A stretch of 64,000 nucleotides of DNA. It comes from Flavobacterium subsaxonicum WB 4.1-42 = DSM 21790 (GTDB lineage Bacteria > Bacteroidota > Bacteroidia > Flavobacteriales > Flavobacteriaceae). The notes beneath the pieces are model-generated. The model saw nothing but the letters and a program-made list of their open reading frames with translations. It was not told the origin of the DNA and made no database searches. Positions within the stretch are counted from its first letter, which is position 1, and each line of letters opens with the position of its first letter. The stretch is from positions 1 through 64,000 of the forward strand of contig NZ_AUGP01000028.1 of the NCBI RefSeq assembly GCF_000422725.1, given 5' to 3'. The position numbers and the translations under genes are program-made. Of the stretch, positions 45,024 to 53,486 are shown piece by piece.

Positions 45024-46390
45024 AAATTACCCTTAAGCTTACTATACTGTTTACCATTATAACTGCCGGCATTGTGTTTTTATTTGCCGCCGTTATTTAC
45101 AATTATGCCAAACAGGACCGCGAAGAAGAGTTTTACCAGCGTATAAAAATAAAGGCTTTTGTAAAGGGCGAATTGCTTTTTGATGCCAAGGCCAGTGCAC
45201 AGACCTTGCAGGAAATTCATAAGAACAACCTTAGGGTAATGAATGAGGCCGAAATTGCTATTTACGACCAGGATTTTAACCTGCTTTTTCACGACAACCA
45301 AAAGAGCGACCTGATTAAGGAGACGCCCCAAATGCTGCAGGAAATTTTAGAGAAAGGCGAAATCCAATTTTATAAAGGCAAGTGGCAGGCCGTGGGCGAG
45401 CGGTATACCTTTAGGGGCAAGCATTATCTTATTACGGCCATATCTTACGATCATTACGGGTATAATAAAATAGACAATATGTACAATCACATGGTGTATG
45501 CCTACATTATATCTATTGTGGTAATATGTTTTTCGGGGCTGTTTTTTTCTATCAGGGCGTTTGCACCGGTAAAAGATATTACCCGTAAGGTAAATAAAAT
45601 AACGGCCAGCAAGCTCGATGTGCGGCTAAACGTTAATGGCAGTAAAGACGAACTTTCGGCATTGGCCAATACCTTTAACCAGATGCTCGACAGGCTGGAG
45701 AGTTCTTTCGAAACCCAGAAAAGCTTTGTGTCTAATATTTCGCACGAGCTGCGCACGCCACTTGCTGCAATAATTGCCGAGTTGGAGCTTTCTTTATCCA
45801 AAGACCACACCACGCAGGATTACCGCGATGCTATAAGCAATACACTGGATGATGCCAAGCGTTTGGTGCGCCTGTCTACAAGCCTGTTGGATCTGGCACG
45901 TGCGGGGTATGATAAATCTGAGATATCGTTTAAAAGCATCCGTGCCGATGAGGTGTTGCTGGATGCCCGACAGATAGAGCAGCAGGCTAACCCCAACTAC
46001 CACATTAATATCGATTTTGATATTGATGCCGATGACGACCAGGACATAACCATAATGGGTAACGAATATTTACTCAAGGTAGCCTTTGCCAACCTGTTTA
46101 ATAATGGCTGTAAATATTCGCCTAACAACCAGTGCAGCGTAAAAATTCAATACACTAACAGCGCTATTGTATTGCAATTTAGTAACGAGGGCGAGAACAT
46201 TCCTACCGAAGAACTGGCCACTATATTCAAGCCGTTTTTTAGGGGTTTTAACCAGCAAATGGCTTCCGGTAACGGTATTGGGCTGTCGTTAACCCAAAAA
46301 ATCATACTGTTGCACAACGGTACTATCTCGGTTACATCTACAGGCGGAATAACAACTTTTACAATATCGCTTCCTTTAGAAGTATTCTAA
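45020..46390 (+). CDS. Sensor histidine kinase (module 1)
   Basis: 456 residues: TM1 (8-27), a periplasmic sensor region of about 125 residues with no recognised fold, TM2 (158-178), HAMP, and the kinase core with His242 in SFVSNISHELRTPLAAI. N box NLFNNGCKYS and G2-type box GNGIGLSLTQKI are present, so it is expected to be active. Four-base overlap with the regulator. The stop codon lies inside the first of four 11-bp boxes upstream of the porin. Confidence 0.94.
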   Translation: MKITLKLTILFTIITAGIVFLFAAVIYNYAKQDREEEFYQRIKIKAFVKGELLFDAKASAQTLQEIHKNNLRVMNEAEIAIYDQDFNLLFHDNQKSDLIKETPQMLQEILEKGEIQFYKGKWQAVGERYTFRGKHYLITAISYDHYGYNKIDNMYNHMVYAYIISIVVICFSGLFFSIRAFAPVKDITRKVNKITASKLDVRLNVNGSKDELSALANTFNQMLDRLESSFETQKSFVSNISHELRTPLAAIIAELELSLSKDHTTQDYRDAISNTLDDAKRLVRLSTSLLDLARAGYDKSEISFKSIRADEVLLDARQIEQQANPNYHINIDFDIDADDDQDITIMGNEYLLKVAFANLFNNGCKYSPNNQCSVKIQYTNSAIVLQFSNEGENIPTEELATIFKPFFRGFNQQMASGNGIGLSLTQKIILLHNGTISVTSTGGITTFTISLPLEVF

Positions 46391-46424
46391 TAAAATTCTA
46401 ATTTTTTTCTATTTAATCTCTAAT
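46385..46424 (+). promoter_or_regulatory. Four tandem 7-bp boxes at 11-bp period (candidate OmpR-family operator, porin)
   Basis: TTCTAAT (46385), TTCTAAT (46396), TTCTATT (46407) and CTCTAAT (46418) start at exactly 11-base steps, one helical turn. The first overlaps the kinase stop. A GACCTTTG (-7-like) at 46447-46454 follows. The geometry is that of PhoB/PmrA-type operators. A set with the same half-site and spacing stands before the Usp-like gene (58368-58407). Confidence 0.7.
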
Positions 46425-46461
46425 ACCCTTCAGGGGTATTTAGGGAGACCTTTGTACTGTA

Positions 46462-46480
46462 TTTAATGCTAAGCATTAAA
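46462..46480. promoter_or_regulatory. 8-bp palindrome upstream of the porin
   Basis: TTTAATGC-TAA-GCATTAAA, a perfect inverted repeat, lies between the presumed -7 box and the porin ATG (46518). It could be a second operator or an mRNA leader hairpin. Confidence 0.45.
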
Positions 46481-46517
46481 ACGGTCACTGAAAAACAATA
46501 GATAATCATTAGAAAAA

Positions 46518-47843
46518 ATGACACTTAGGAAATTAAGTTTCTTGTTCTTATTAGGTGCTTTGTGCATGTTTAAAGGTAGCGCACAAACTACCGATTTTAA
46601 AAATCCCGCCTTAAAATATTACCTTAACCCCGAGAAGACCCGCTTTATACAATTTAGCGGTTATATGGAGTTCTGGGCACGTTATACCGAGCTTAACCCC
46701 GGCAGTAAAATTAACGACGACAGGCAAAACAGCTCTTACGATTTTTCAATCAGGCGTATCCGTGCAAAAATGACCATGCGCCCTACTGAGAATCTAACGG
46801 TAGTGCTGCAAATGGGTCCGTCCAGCGTTAACGTTAACTCTAAATCCAATACTTATATGGATTTACTTGATGCTTACGCCGAATACAAATTCAACAATTA
46901 CATATCTGTAGGGGGTGGGCGCAGTACCTGGACGGGGCTCTCGCGCTTTTCAACCGGTCCAATGGCTACACTATTGTACGATATGCCTGCTTTTGCTACG
47001 GCCAATGCCGGTTCTACCGATGTTACCGTTCGTAAACTGGGCGTGTATGTAAAAGGCCAGGTAGGCAGGCTGGATTATAGGGTAGCCGTATCCGACCCGT
47101 ATACAGATGCTTCATCGGCACCAAAACTTAACCAGGCTGTTTTTAATACCGATGCTGCCCACCAGCTGGTAAGCGGCTATTTTAAATGGCAGTTTATGGA
47201 TAAGGAAAGTAACGAAACACCATTTTCGGCAGGAACCTATCTTGGTAAAAAAAGCGTGTTTAACATTGGTGTAGGTGCAGAGTTTATGGATGATGCCCTT
47301 TGGCATACCAACAGTGCCGGCCAAAATGTGCACGACAATATGGTTAACCTTGCGGTAGATGCCTTTTATGATGTGCCTATTAACAAAGACCGCGGTACAT
47401 CGTTTAGTGCCTACGCCATTGCAATGCGTAACGACTATGGCCCTAACTACGTAAAAGTAACAGGCACCAGTAACCCTGCAACGGGTGTAGATGCTGCATC
47501 GGGCACATTTAGCGGTGCGGGTAATGCCTATCCGTTAATGGGTACGGGCGATACCTACTATGCCCAGTTGGGTGGCACGCTGCCTTACTTTAACAAAGAT
47601 AAAAACACCATGCAGTTGCTTCCGGCAGCATCGGTACAATACTCAAAATTTGATGCCCTTGCAGATGCTATGGTGGTTTATGATGCCGGTGTAAGCCTGC
47701 TGTTTAACGGCCACTCGTCTAAACTTACGTTTGATGCGCAACGCCGCCCTGTGTTTGGCGGTACAGAGGGTGCCAACCTGGAGCCATCGGTATCGGGACA
47801 CAAAATGATGTACCTATTAAAATACAGAATAGACTTTAACTAA
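46518..47843 (+). CDS. Porin, phosphate-selective O/P-like
   Basis: 441 residues with a signal peptide (SFLFLLGALCMFKGSAQ) and a long stretch of alternating strands. FSGYMEFWARYTELNPGS and the end MMYLLKYRIDFN are typical of a barrel. It resembles the OprO/OprP-like porins in overall look, but substrate selectivity cannot be read. It is the first gene of an operon with a Dabb and a cupin gene and sits directly behind a two-component system and its candidate operator. Confidence 0.8.
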   Translation: MTLRKLSFLFLLGALCMFKGSAQTTDFKNPALKYYLNPEKTRFIQFSGYMEFWARYTELNPGSKINDDRQNSSYDFSIRRIRAKMTMRPTENLTVVLQMGPSSVNVNSKSNTYMDLLDAYAEYKFNNYISVGGGRSTWTGLSRFSTGPMATLLYDMPAFATANAGSTDVTVRKLGVYVKGQVGRLDYRVAVSDPYTDASSAPKLNQAVFNTDAAHQLVSGYFKWQFMDKESNETPFSAGTYLGKKSVFNIGVGAEFMDDALWHTNSAGQNVHDNMVNLAVDAFYDVPINKDRGTSFSAYAIAMRNDYGPNYVKVTGTSNPATGVDAASGTFSGAGNAYPLMGTGDTYYAQLGGTLPYFNKDKNTMQLLPAASVQYSKFDALADAMVVYDAGVSLLFNGHSSKLTFDAQRRPVFGGTEGANLEPSVSGHKMMYLLKYRIDFN

Positions 47844-47853
47844 ATACAACACT

Positions 47854-48258
47854 ATGCAACGACGAAATTTTATTACAGGCACTGCAGCTGCAGCCCTGGC
47901 AAGCGGAATACTTAGCAAAACGGTTATAGACGAGATTGCACCCGCAAAACAATTTTACAACCATTACCTGTTGTTCTGGCTTAAAAAAGACCTTACTGCA
48001 CAGGAGGTGGCCAACTTCCCGCAATTTTTTGAAGAGCTGGGCAAGCTTCCGTACCTAAAATCAATTCATTATGGCGGACCGGCTAATTCATCGCCACGAA
48101 AAGTACTGGATAACAGCTTTAGCTACAATGTGGTAATGACTTTTGATAGCCTCGAAGACCTGGAAACCTACGGCAAGCTGCCAAAACACTTAGAGATAGT
48201 AAAAAAATACAGTGTGTACTGGGATAAAATGCAGGTACACGATTCGGTTCTTAAATAA
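47854..48258 (+). CDS. Tat-exported Dabb (stress-response A/B barrel) family protein
   Basis: 134 residues. The N-terminus RRNFITGTAAAALASG carries a twin-arginine motif, suggesting export in folded form. The core has FYNHYLLFWLKKDLTAQEV and SYNVVMTFDSLEDLETY, matching Dabb ferredoxin-like dimer proteins. Enzymatic role unknown; some relatives work on aromatic or polyketide compounds. Ten bases after the porin stop. Confidence 0.8.
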   Translation: MQRRNFITGTAAAALASGILSKTVIDEIAPAKQFYNHYLLFWLKKDLTAQEVANFPQFFEELGKLPYLKSIHYGGPANSSPRKVLDNSFSYNVVMTFDSLEDLETYGKLPKHLEIVKKYSVYWDKMQVHDSVLK

Positions 48259-48287
48259 TTTCAAACAAACATAATTTATACATCAAA

Positions 48288-48782
48288 ATGAAAAAAATGT
48301 TCTTTATGGCTGCACTAACCCTGCTTACCGCAGCTACAAGCATTAATGCTACTACAACAACTATTGGTGGTGGCGATAAAACTAAAAAGGCTAAAGCTAA
48401 AAAAGCCGATGCCGATAAAGAAAGCTACATTAAAGCCATAAGGCTGTACAACCTGCCCGATGGTACCTGTACTTTTGAAGAAGGTAAAATACCCAACAAA
48501 ACCAACATGGATGTTAAAACCTTTTTTGCCCAGACACATGTAGATGATTACGAAAAAGTGGCTCACGCAGCACCACGCATGCAATATGTGGTTACGCTTA
48601 AAGGCAAGCTTAAATTTAAAGTTAGCAACGGCGATACCTTTATTATAGAGCCGGGTGTAGTGCTTGTAGCCGAAGATACTTTAGGCAAAGGCCATAGCTG
48701 GGATTTGGTTAAGGGCGAAAAATGGGAGCGTCTTTACATACCACTTAAAGACGGTGCCGAAGATCATTTTATAAAAAATTAA
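48288..48782 (+). CDS. Exported cupin-domain protein
   Basis: 164 residues: signal peptide (MKKMFFMAALTLLTAATSINA), a Lys/Ala-rich linker (KTKKAKAKKADADK), and a cupin fold near 90-160 (QYVVTLKGKLKFKVSNGDTF, IEPGVVLVAEDTLGKGH). The usual cupin metal histidines of motif 1 are not clear, so metal binding is uncertain. Third gene of the porin operon. Confidence 0.8.
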   Translation: MKKMFFMAALTLLTAATSINATTTTIGGGDKTKKAKAKKADADKESYIKAIRLYNLPDGTCTFEEGKIPNKTNMDVKTFFAQTHVDDYEKVAHAAPRMQYVVTLKGKLKFKVSNGDTFIIEPGVVLVAEDTLGKGHSWDLVKGEKWERLYIPLKDGAEDHFIKN

Positions 48783-48809
48783 GATTGGTTTTTTTGTTGG
48801 TTTATTTAT

Positions 48810-48848
48810 GTAGCCCGGGGCGTTGTTTCCTCGGGCTACTTGTTTTAT
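48810..48848 (+). terminator. Terminator after the cupin gene
   Basis: Stem GTAGCCCG/CGGGCTAC with a 14-base loop, followed by TTGTTTTAT. A little weak in T content. Confidence 0.65.
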
Positions 48849-48852
48849 ATAG

Positions 48853-48885
48853 TTGGGCATGCTGTTGTTAAAAACAGTAAATTTG
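48853..48885 (+). promoter_or_regulatory. Promoter of the Crp-like gene
   Basis: TTG at 48853-48855, 22 bases, TAAATTTG at 48878-48885. Predicted start of transcription near 48891 agrees with an ATG at 48904. Confidence 0.6.
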
Positions 48886-48903
48886 GGTAAAAATCAGGTA
48901 GCA

Positions 48904-49476
48904 ATGGTAGCGCAACTTATAGCCCATATAGAAAAGCAGGTAACGCTTAGCGCGGAAGATAAAGCCTTTATGGAAGAGTTGCTTGCGCCAACATTGTTAA
49001 ACAAAAAGCAGTTTTTATTTAAAGCGGGCGAGCCGTGCCGCGCCAGATATTTTGTGCTTGAGGGTTGCCTTAGATTGTATATTACCAACTCTAAGGGTAC
49101 CGACCAGATGATACAGTTTGGTATTAACAACTGGTGGATTACCGATTATATGAGCTTTAAAAGCAAAAAACCGTCGGTGTTTAATTTGCAGGCGGTAACT
49201 AATGCCACTATCATTGCTATAAACGAAGCACAACAGGAAGAATTGCTGACTAAAATTCCGCAGTTGGAACGCTATTTCAGGCTGGTGTTAGAAACGGCTT
49301 ACGGGGCATCGTTAATGCGGTTCAATTATATCTTTAATATGTCCGGCGAAGAGCGTTACCGTTTCTTCAGCAACCTGTTTCCTGATTTTGTACAGCTTGT
49401 GCCGCAATACCTTATAGCCTCTTACCTTGGGGTTACTCCCGAATTTTTAAGTAAAGTAAGGGCTAAAAAGGTGTAG
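48904..49476 (+). CDS. Crp/Fnr-like cyclic-nucleotide-binding-domain regulator
   Basis: 190 residues from ATG at 48904; the frame opens further up at TTG 48853, but this falls on the promoter. The cNMP-binding fold covers residues 10-130 (QFLFKAGEPCRARYFVLEGCLRLYI), and a short HTH-like stretch YLIASYLGVTPEFLSKVRAKK ends the protein. It may bind DNA or another partner, and is not necessarily cAMP-dependent; the usual Arg-Ser ligand pair is not visible. Followed by the AhpD-like gene after 80 bases. Confidence 0.82.
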   Translation: MVAQLIAHIEKQVTLSAEDKAFMEELLAPTLLNKKQFLFKAGEPCRARYFVLEGCLRLYITNSKGTDQMIQFGINNWWITDYMSFKSKKPSVFNLQAVTNATIIAINEAQQEELLTKIPQLERYFRLVLETAYGASLMRFNYIFNMSGEERYRFFSNLFPDFVQLVPQYLIASYLGVTPEFLSKVRAKKV

Positions 49477-49556
49477 TGTGTTTTCTTAATCAAGATTAAG
49501 TTTTTTGATGGGTGTATGATAGAAATTTGTATCAAACAAATTAAAACACCATAGTC

Positions 49557-49991
49557 ATGAAAACAAGAATGAATTTATTTGCAGTAGAAAAAGAAGGATA
49601 CCAGGCCATGCTTGCTTTAGAAAAATACCTTGCCGCTACAGAGCTTACTAAAATACATAAAGAACTTATTAAAATAAGGGCATCGCAAATTAACGGTTGT
49701 GCCTATTGCCTTGATATGCACACTAAAGATGCCCGCAAATATGGCGAAACAGAGCAGCGCATTTACACTGTTAGCGCCTGGAGAGACACGCCGTTTTTTA
49801 GTAAAGAAGAGCAGGCTATACTGGCGTTAACCGAAGAGGTTACCCTGATTGCAGGTCATGTTTCTGATGCTACTTATAACGAAGCCGTTGCCGTACTTGG
49901 CGAAAAATATACCGCCCAGGTTATTATGAATATTGTTGTAATAAACAGCTGGAACCGTATAGCCATAACCACAGGCATGATGCCGGAGTAA
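49557..49991 (+). CDS. AhpD-like carboxymuconolactone decarboxylase family protein
   Basis: 144 residues. The redox motif Cys48-x-x-Cys51 with His55 (INGCAYCLDMHTKDA) is the AhpD peroxidase signature, and REEQ-AILALTEEVT and VINSWNRIAI are typical of CMD proteins. It probably reduces hydroperoxides or disulfides in the cytoplasm. Directly downstream of the Crp-like regulator, as is frequent for this pair. Confidence 0.9.
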   Translation: MKTRMNLFAVEKEGYQAMLALEKYLAATELTKIHKELIKIRASQINGCAYCLDMHTKDARKYGETEQRIYTVSAWRDTPFFSKEEQAILALTEEVTLIAGHVSDATYNEAVAVLGEKYTAQVIMNIVVINSWNRIAITTGMMPE

Positions 49992-50009
49992 AGCTGATTT
50001 GTATTGAAT

Positions 50010-50047
50010 AAAAAATGCCCAAAACATAATTTTGGGCATTTTTTATT
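50010..50047. terminator. Bidirectional terminator between AhpD-like and GNAT genes
   Basis: AAAATGCCCAAAA CATAA TTTTGGGCATTTT with A and T runs. It overlaps the GNAT stop. Confidence 0.9.
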
Positions 50048-50495
50048 TTGTTACCAAACGCATCAACCCGCGTTTGTGTACCGTATAGTTGTTAGAAAGG
50101 TACAGCTTACGCGCTGCCTCGTTATGGGGCTCAATTTCCAGATAAATAATTTTAATAGATAAAGCTTTGGCCTCTTCGGCAATAAAATCGAGTGCCAGTT
50201 TGCCCAGGCCTGCACCGCGCGCTTCCGGCGAAACAAACAACTCATCTAAAAAGGCAATGCGCCCCTGGTATTCAAAACTAAAAACAAACGTAAGTATTAT
50301 ATAGCCGGCGGATTTGCCATTGTGTACAATAACCCAACCACGGCCAAGAGAGTCGTTTTCTATAAATTCTAAAAACAGGCCTTTGCTAACCGCTGCATCA
50401 ATAGGGTAATTATCTATGGCATAAAACTCCTGCATCATGGCAACTACGGCAGGGGCATCAGTAGCGTCGAAGGGTTTAAAGGTGGTCTGCATCAT
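50043..50495 (-). CDS. GNAT family N-acetyltransferase
   Basis: 150 residues with the acetyl-CoA loop RGAGLGKLALDFI and the following helix, and EIEPHNEAARKLYLSNNYTVH as motif B. Substrate unknown. It overlaps the waaA gene by 20 bases in a different frame and so is presumably translationally coupled. Confidence 0.88.
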   Translation of the reverse strand: MMQTTFKPFDATDAPAVVAMMQEFYAIDNYPIDAAVSKGLFLEFIENDSLGRGWVIVHNGKSAGYIILTFVFSFEYQGRIAFLDELFVSPEARGAGLGKLALDFIAEEAKALSIKIIYLEIEPHNEAARKLYLSNNYTVHKRGLMRLVTK

Positions 50496-51720
50496 TACTA
50501 ATATGGTTCATTATAATGTTTACCGCACCGCGGTTCATGCTTACAAAAGTACCGGCGGTGTGCCCGGTTTCCCAACGGTAATCGTCGTTATAAATTAGAG
50601 ATGACAGGGCGTCTTCCATCTCCGTCTTATCTTTAACGGCAATAACGCCGCCCATTTGCACGAGTGCTACCGCCTCAGGAAATTTCTGGTGATTGGGCCC
50701 TATAATTATCGGCACGCCAAAAGCGGCAGGCTCTAAAATATTATGCAGCCCGGCAGTGCCAAAACCACCGCCCACATAAGCCACATCGGCATAGCTGTAT
50801 ATCTTGCCCAGTATACCAATGGTGTTTACAATTAAAACCGAATATTCTGCCAGGTTCTTACCCTCTTTTTCGGAGAATAGAACCGTGCTTTTGGTAAGCC
50901 TGTTCTTAATATCGTTTATGTGGTCTTCGCCCAAAGTGTGCGGGGCGATAATAAATTTCACATCTACAGATGCATTAATAAAAGGCAGTATAAGCGCTTC
51001 ATCTTTCGGCCATGAGCTGCCAAGTACCACAGTTGTTTTTCCGTTAATGAACTCTTCTATAAAAGGCAGGTTGTTATCGCGGTTAAGTATTTCGCTTACG
51101 CGGTCGTAACGGGTATCGCCGCTTATGGTAACGTTAGTAAAACCAATCGATGCTAACAATTGCTTAGAGCTGTCGTACTGTACAAAAAAGTGGTTAAAGG
51201 CCTTAAAAGCCTCACGGTAAAAACCACCGTACCATTTAAAAAATGCCTGGTTAGGCCGGAACAATCCAGATATAAGGTAGGTAGGGGTATTGTGTTTTTT
51301 AAGTTCGTTAAGGTAGTTGGGCCAAAACTCGTACTTAATAAAAAATGCCATAGATGGATGTACCAGTGCTACGAATTTTTTGGCATTTGCCAGGGTATCT
51401 AAGGGCAGGTAAACCACTACATCGGCGGTTTTGGTGTTCTTTCGGATCTCGTATCCTGATGGCGAAAAAAACGTAAGCACTATTTTATGGTTGGGGTGCA
51501 GCTGCCTCATTTTTTCCATAATGGGCAGGCCCTGCTCGTATTCGCCTAACGATGCGGCATGAAACCACATGGTCTTATCAGCCGGGCTTATGTTTTGCGC
51601 CAAAACCTCGAAAACGTTTTTACGGCCCTGCACAAAAAGCCTGATCTTTGGGCTAAAAAGCGCAACGATTTTTAGGGCAAAACTGGCAATGTGGGTAAGC
51701 AGGCTGTACAGTAAAAACAT
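50476..51720 (-). CDS. waaA: 3-deoxy-D-manno-octulosonic acid (Kdo) transferase
   Basis: 414 residues, GT-B fold. It adds Kdo to lipid A precursors. A membrane-tethering N-terminal hydrophobic segment, then FHAASLGEYEQ with the presumed catalytic Glu60, VLGSSWPKDEALILPF, the C-terminal GGGFGTAGLHNILEPAAFGVPII block. Standard length. Overlaps the GNAT gene by 20 bases. Confidence 0.95.
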   Translation of the reverse strand: MFLLYSLLTHIASFALKIVALFSPKIRLFVQGRKNVFEVLAQNISPADKTMWFHAASLGEYEQGLPIMEKMRQLHPNHKIVLTFFSPSGYEIRKNTKTADVVVYLPLDTLANAKKFVALVHPSMAFFIKYEFWPNYLNELKKHNTPTYLISGLFRPNQAFFKWYGGFYREAFKAFNHFFVQYDSSKQLLASIGFTNVTISGDTRYDRVSEILNRDNNLPFIEEFINGKTTVVLGSSWPKDEALILPFINASVDVKFIIAPHTLGEDHINDIKNRLTKSTVLFSEKEGKNLAEYSVLIVNTIGILGKIYSYADVAYVGGGFGTAGLHNILEPAAFGVPIIIGPNHQKFPEAVALVQMGGVIAVKDKTEMEDALSSLIYNDDYRWETGHTAGTFVSMNRGAVNIIMNHISNDADHL

Positions 51721-51766
51721 AGGTAAAATATTGGAGTGCTAAATTACATACTTTATACCATTTTGA

Positions 51767-51797
51767 TTGGTGCAGAGTTATTAAATTAGTAGTTTTG
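51767..51797 (+). promoter_or_regulatory. Promoter of the aminotransferase operon
   Basis: TTG at 51767-51769, 20 bases, TAGTTTTG at 51790-51797. It lies between divergent waaA and the aminotransferase gene. Confidence 0.7.
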
Positions 51798-51822
51798 CGT
51801 TGATTTAATTAATTTCAGAATA

Positions 51823-52953
51823 ATGAAAAAAATCCAGATGGTCGATCTTAAAGGCCAGTATGAAAGTATAAAAGATACCGTAAACACTTCTATTCAGGAA
51901 GTATTAGATAACACAGCATATATTAACGGGCCTCAGGTTCATAAGTTTCAAAAAGACTTGGAGCAGTACCTTGGCGCAAAGCACGTAATACCGTGTGCTA
52001 ACGGTACCGATGCCCTGCAGATCGCCATGATGGGCCTTGGCCTTAAGCCCGGCGATGAGGTTATTACAGCCGATTTTACTTTTGCCGCTACGGTAGAGGT
52101 TATTGCCCTGCTACAACTTACCCCCGTTTTGGTAGATGTAGATGCAGATACCTACAACATTTCTATAGATGCTATTAAAAAAGCCATTACGCCAAAAACT
52201 AAAGCCATTGTTCCGGTGCACCTTTTTGGCCAGGCGGCTAATATGGAGGCTATTTTGGCAATTGCCAAAGAGCACAACCTTTATGTTATTGAAGATAACG
52301 CACAGGCTATTGGCGCCGATTATACTTATGCCGACGGCTCTAAAAAGAAGGTGGGCGTTATTGGCGATGTAGCCTCTACGTCGTTCTTCCCGTCTAAAAA
52401 CCTGGGCTGCTATGGCGATGGTGGTGCCATTTTTACTAATGATGATGCCCTTGCACACACCCTTAGAGGTATTGTAAACCACGGCATGTACGAGCGTTAC
52501 CACCACGATGTTGTGGGTGTAAACTCAAGGCTGGATAGTATTCAGGCGGCGGTGCTTAACGCAAAACTGCCTTTGTTAGATGGTTACAACCAGGCCCGCC
52601 AGCAAGCAGCTGCCAAATACAGTGCTGCCTTTGCAGGCCATACTAATATTGTTACCCCGGTTATAACCGGTACTATAGATAGCCACGTGTTTCACCAATA
52701 CGTATTAAGGATTCTTAACGCCGACAGGGATGGCCTTATGAAACACCTGCTTGATAAAGGCATACCATGCGCTATTTACTACCCAATTCCGTTACACAGC
52801 CAAAAGGCCTACGCCGATGCCCGTTACAACGAAGCTGATTTTCCGGTTACCAACCAATTGGTAAAAGAGGTTATAGCGTTGCCAATGCATACCGAACTGG
52901 ATGACGAGCAGATTAAATTTATTACCGATAGCGTAATAGAATTTCTTGCATAA
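51823..52953 (+). CDS. DegT/DnrJ/EryC1/StrS-family sugar aminotransferase
   Basis: 376 residues, PLP-dependent. Lys192 in TSFFPSKNLGCYGDGGA forms the Schiff base and Asp158 in YVIEDNAQAIGA contacts the pyridine ring. ETI-type start MVDLKGQYESIKD. Enzymes of this class make amino sugars for surface polysaccharides. waaA (divergent) and galE nearby point the same way. Its stop overlaps the start of the next gene by 1 base (TAATG). Confidence 0.92.
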   Translation: MKKIQMVDLKGQYESIKDTVNTSIQEVLDNTAYINGPQVHKFQKDLEQYLGAKHVIPCANGTDALQIAMMGLGLKPGDEVITADFTFAATVEVIALLQLTPVLVDVDADTYNISIDAIKKAITPKTKAIVPVHLFGQAANMEAILAIAKEHNLYVIEDNAQAIGADYTYADGSKKKVGVIGDVASTSFFPSKNLGCYGDGGAIFTNDDALAHTLRGIVNHGMYERYHHDVVGVNSRLDSIQAAVLNAKLPLLDGYNQARQQAAAKYSAAFAGHTNIVTPVITGTIDSHVFHQYVLRILNADRDGLMKHLLDKGIPCAIYYPIPLHSQKAYADARYNEADFPVTNQLVKEVIALPMHTELDDEQIKFITDSVIEFLA

Positions 52954-53375
52954 TGCAAAGCAGATTCAATAAAATATATTCAGGTATCAGGCAGTGTTTC
53001 TTAATACTGCCTGCTGCCTTTTTGTTTACAGGTTGTGCAAAAAACGATGCTTTTGCCGAGCTGGAAGATATATCTGTACAAATGAACAAAACCTGCCCTA
53101 TGGTTATTGATAGCGGCACACGTTTAGACAGTACAGCTGCCAAAGAAACCCCCTTAACGCTTATTTACTATTACACGGCTACAACCGCTAATGTAGATGC
53201 CCTGCCGGATAATGTAGAAGAGGTTAAGGTACAGCTTAAGCAAAAGGCACAGGATAACCTGGATACCAACCCGGCTATGGAAACCTTTAAAAAAGGCAAC
53301 GTTGCGCTAACCTACGATTACCGCGATAAAAACGGCAGGCACCTTTTTAACTATACCGTTTCGCCAAAAAAATAG
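52953..53375 (+). CDS. Hypothetical lipoprotein
   Basis: 140 residues. Lipobox FLFTGC (Cys27) is preceded by a fairly long signal. The mature part has CPMVIDSGTRLDS and PLTLIYYYTA, and may be small and beta-rich. Begins one base before the end of the aminotransferase gene. No assigned family. Confidence 0.72.
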   Translation: MQSRFNKIYSGIRQCFLILPAAFLFTGCAKNDAFAELEDISVQMNKTCPMVIDSGTRLDSTAAKETPLTLIYYYTATTANVDALPDNVEEVKVQLKQKAQDNLDTNPAMETFKKGNVALTYDYRDKNGRHLFNYTVSPKK

Positions 53376-53486
53376 ATCAGGTTTTAATAGGTTAAAACTG
53401 TAATAAATCGGTTTATTAAACGTTTCCTTTAACAGTTATAACTATTTGCAGAATCGGATTAACCAACAATCGAAAAATCTAAATAG

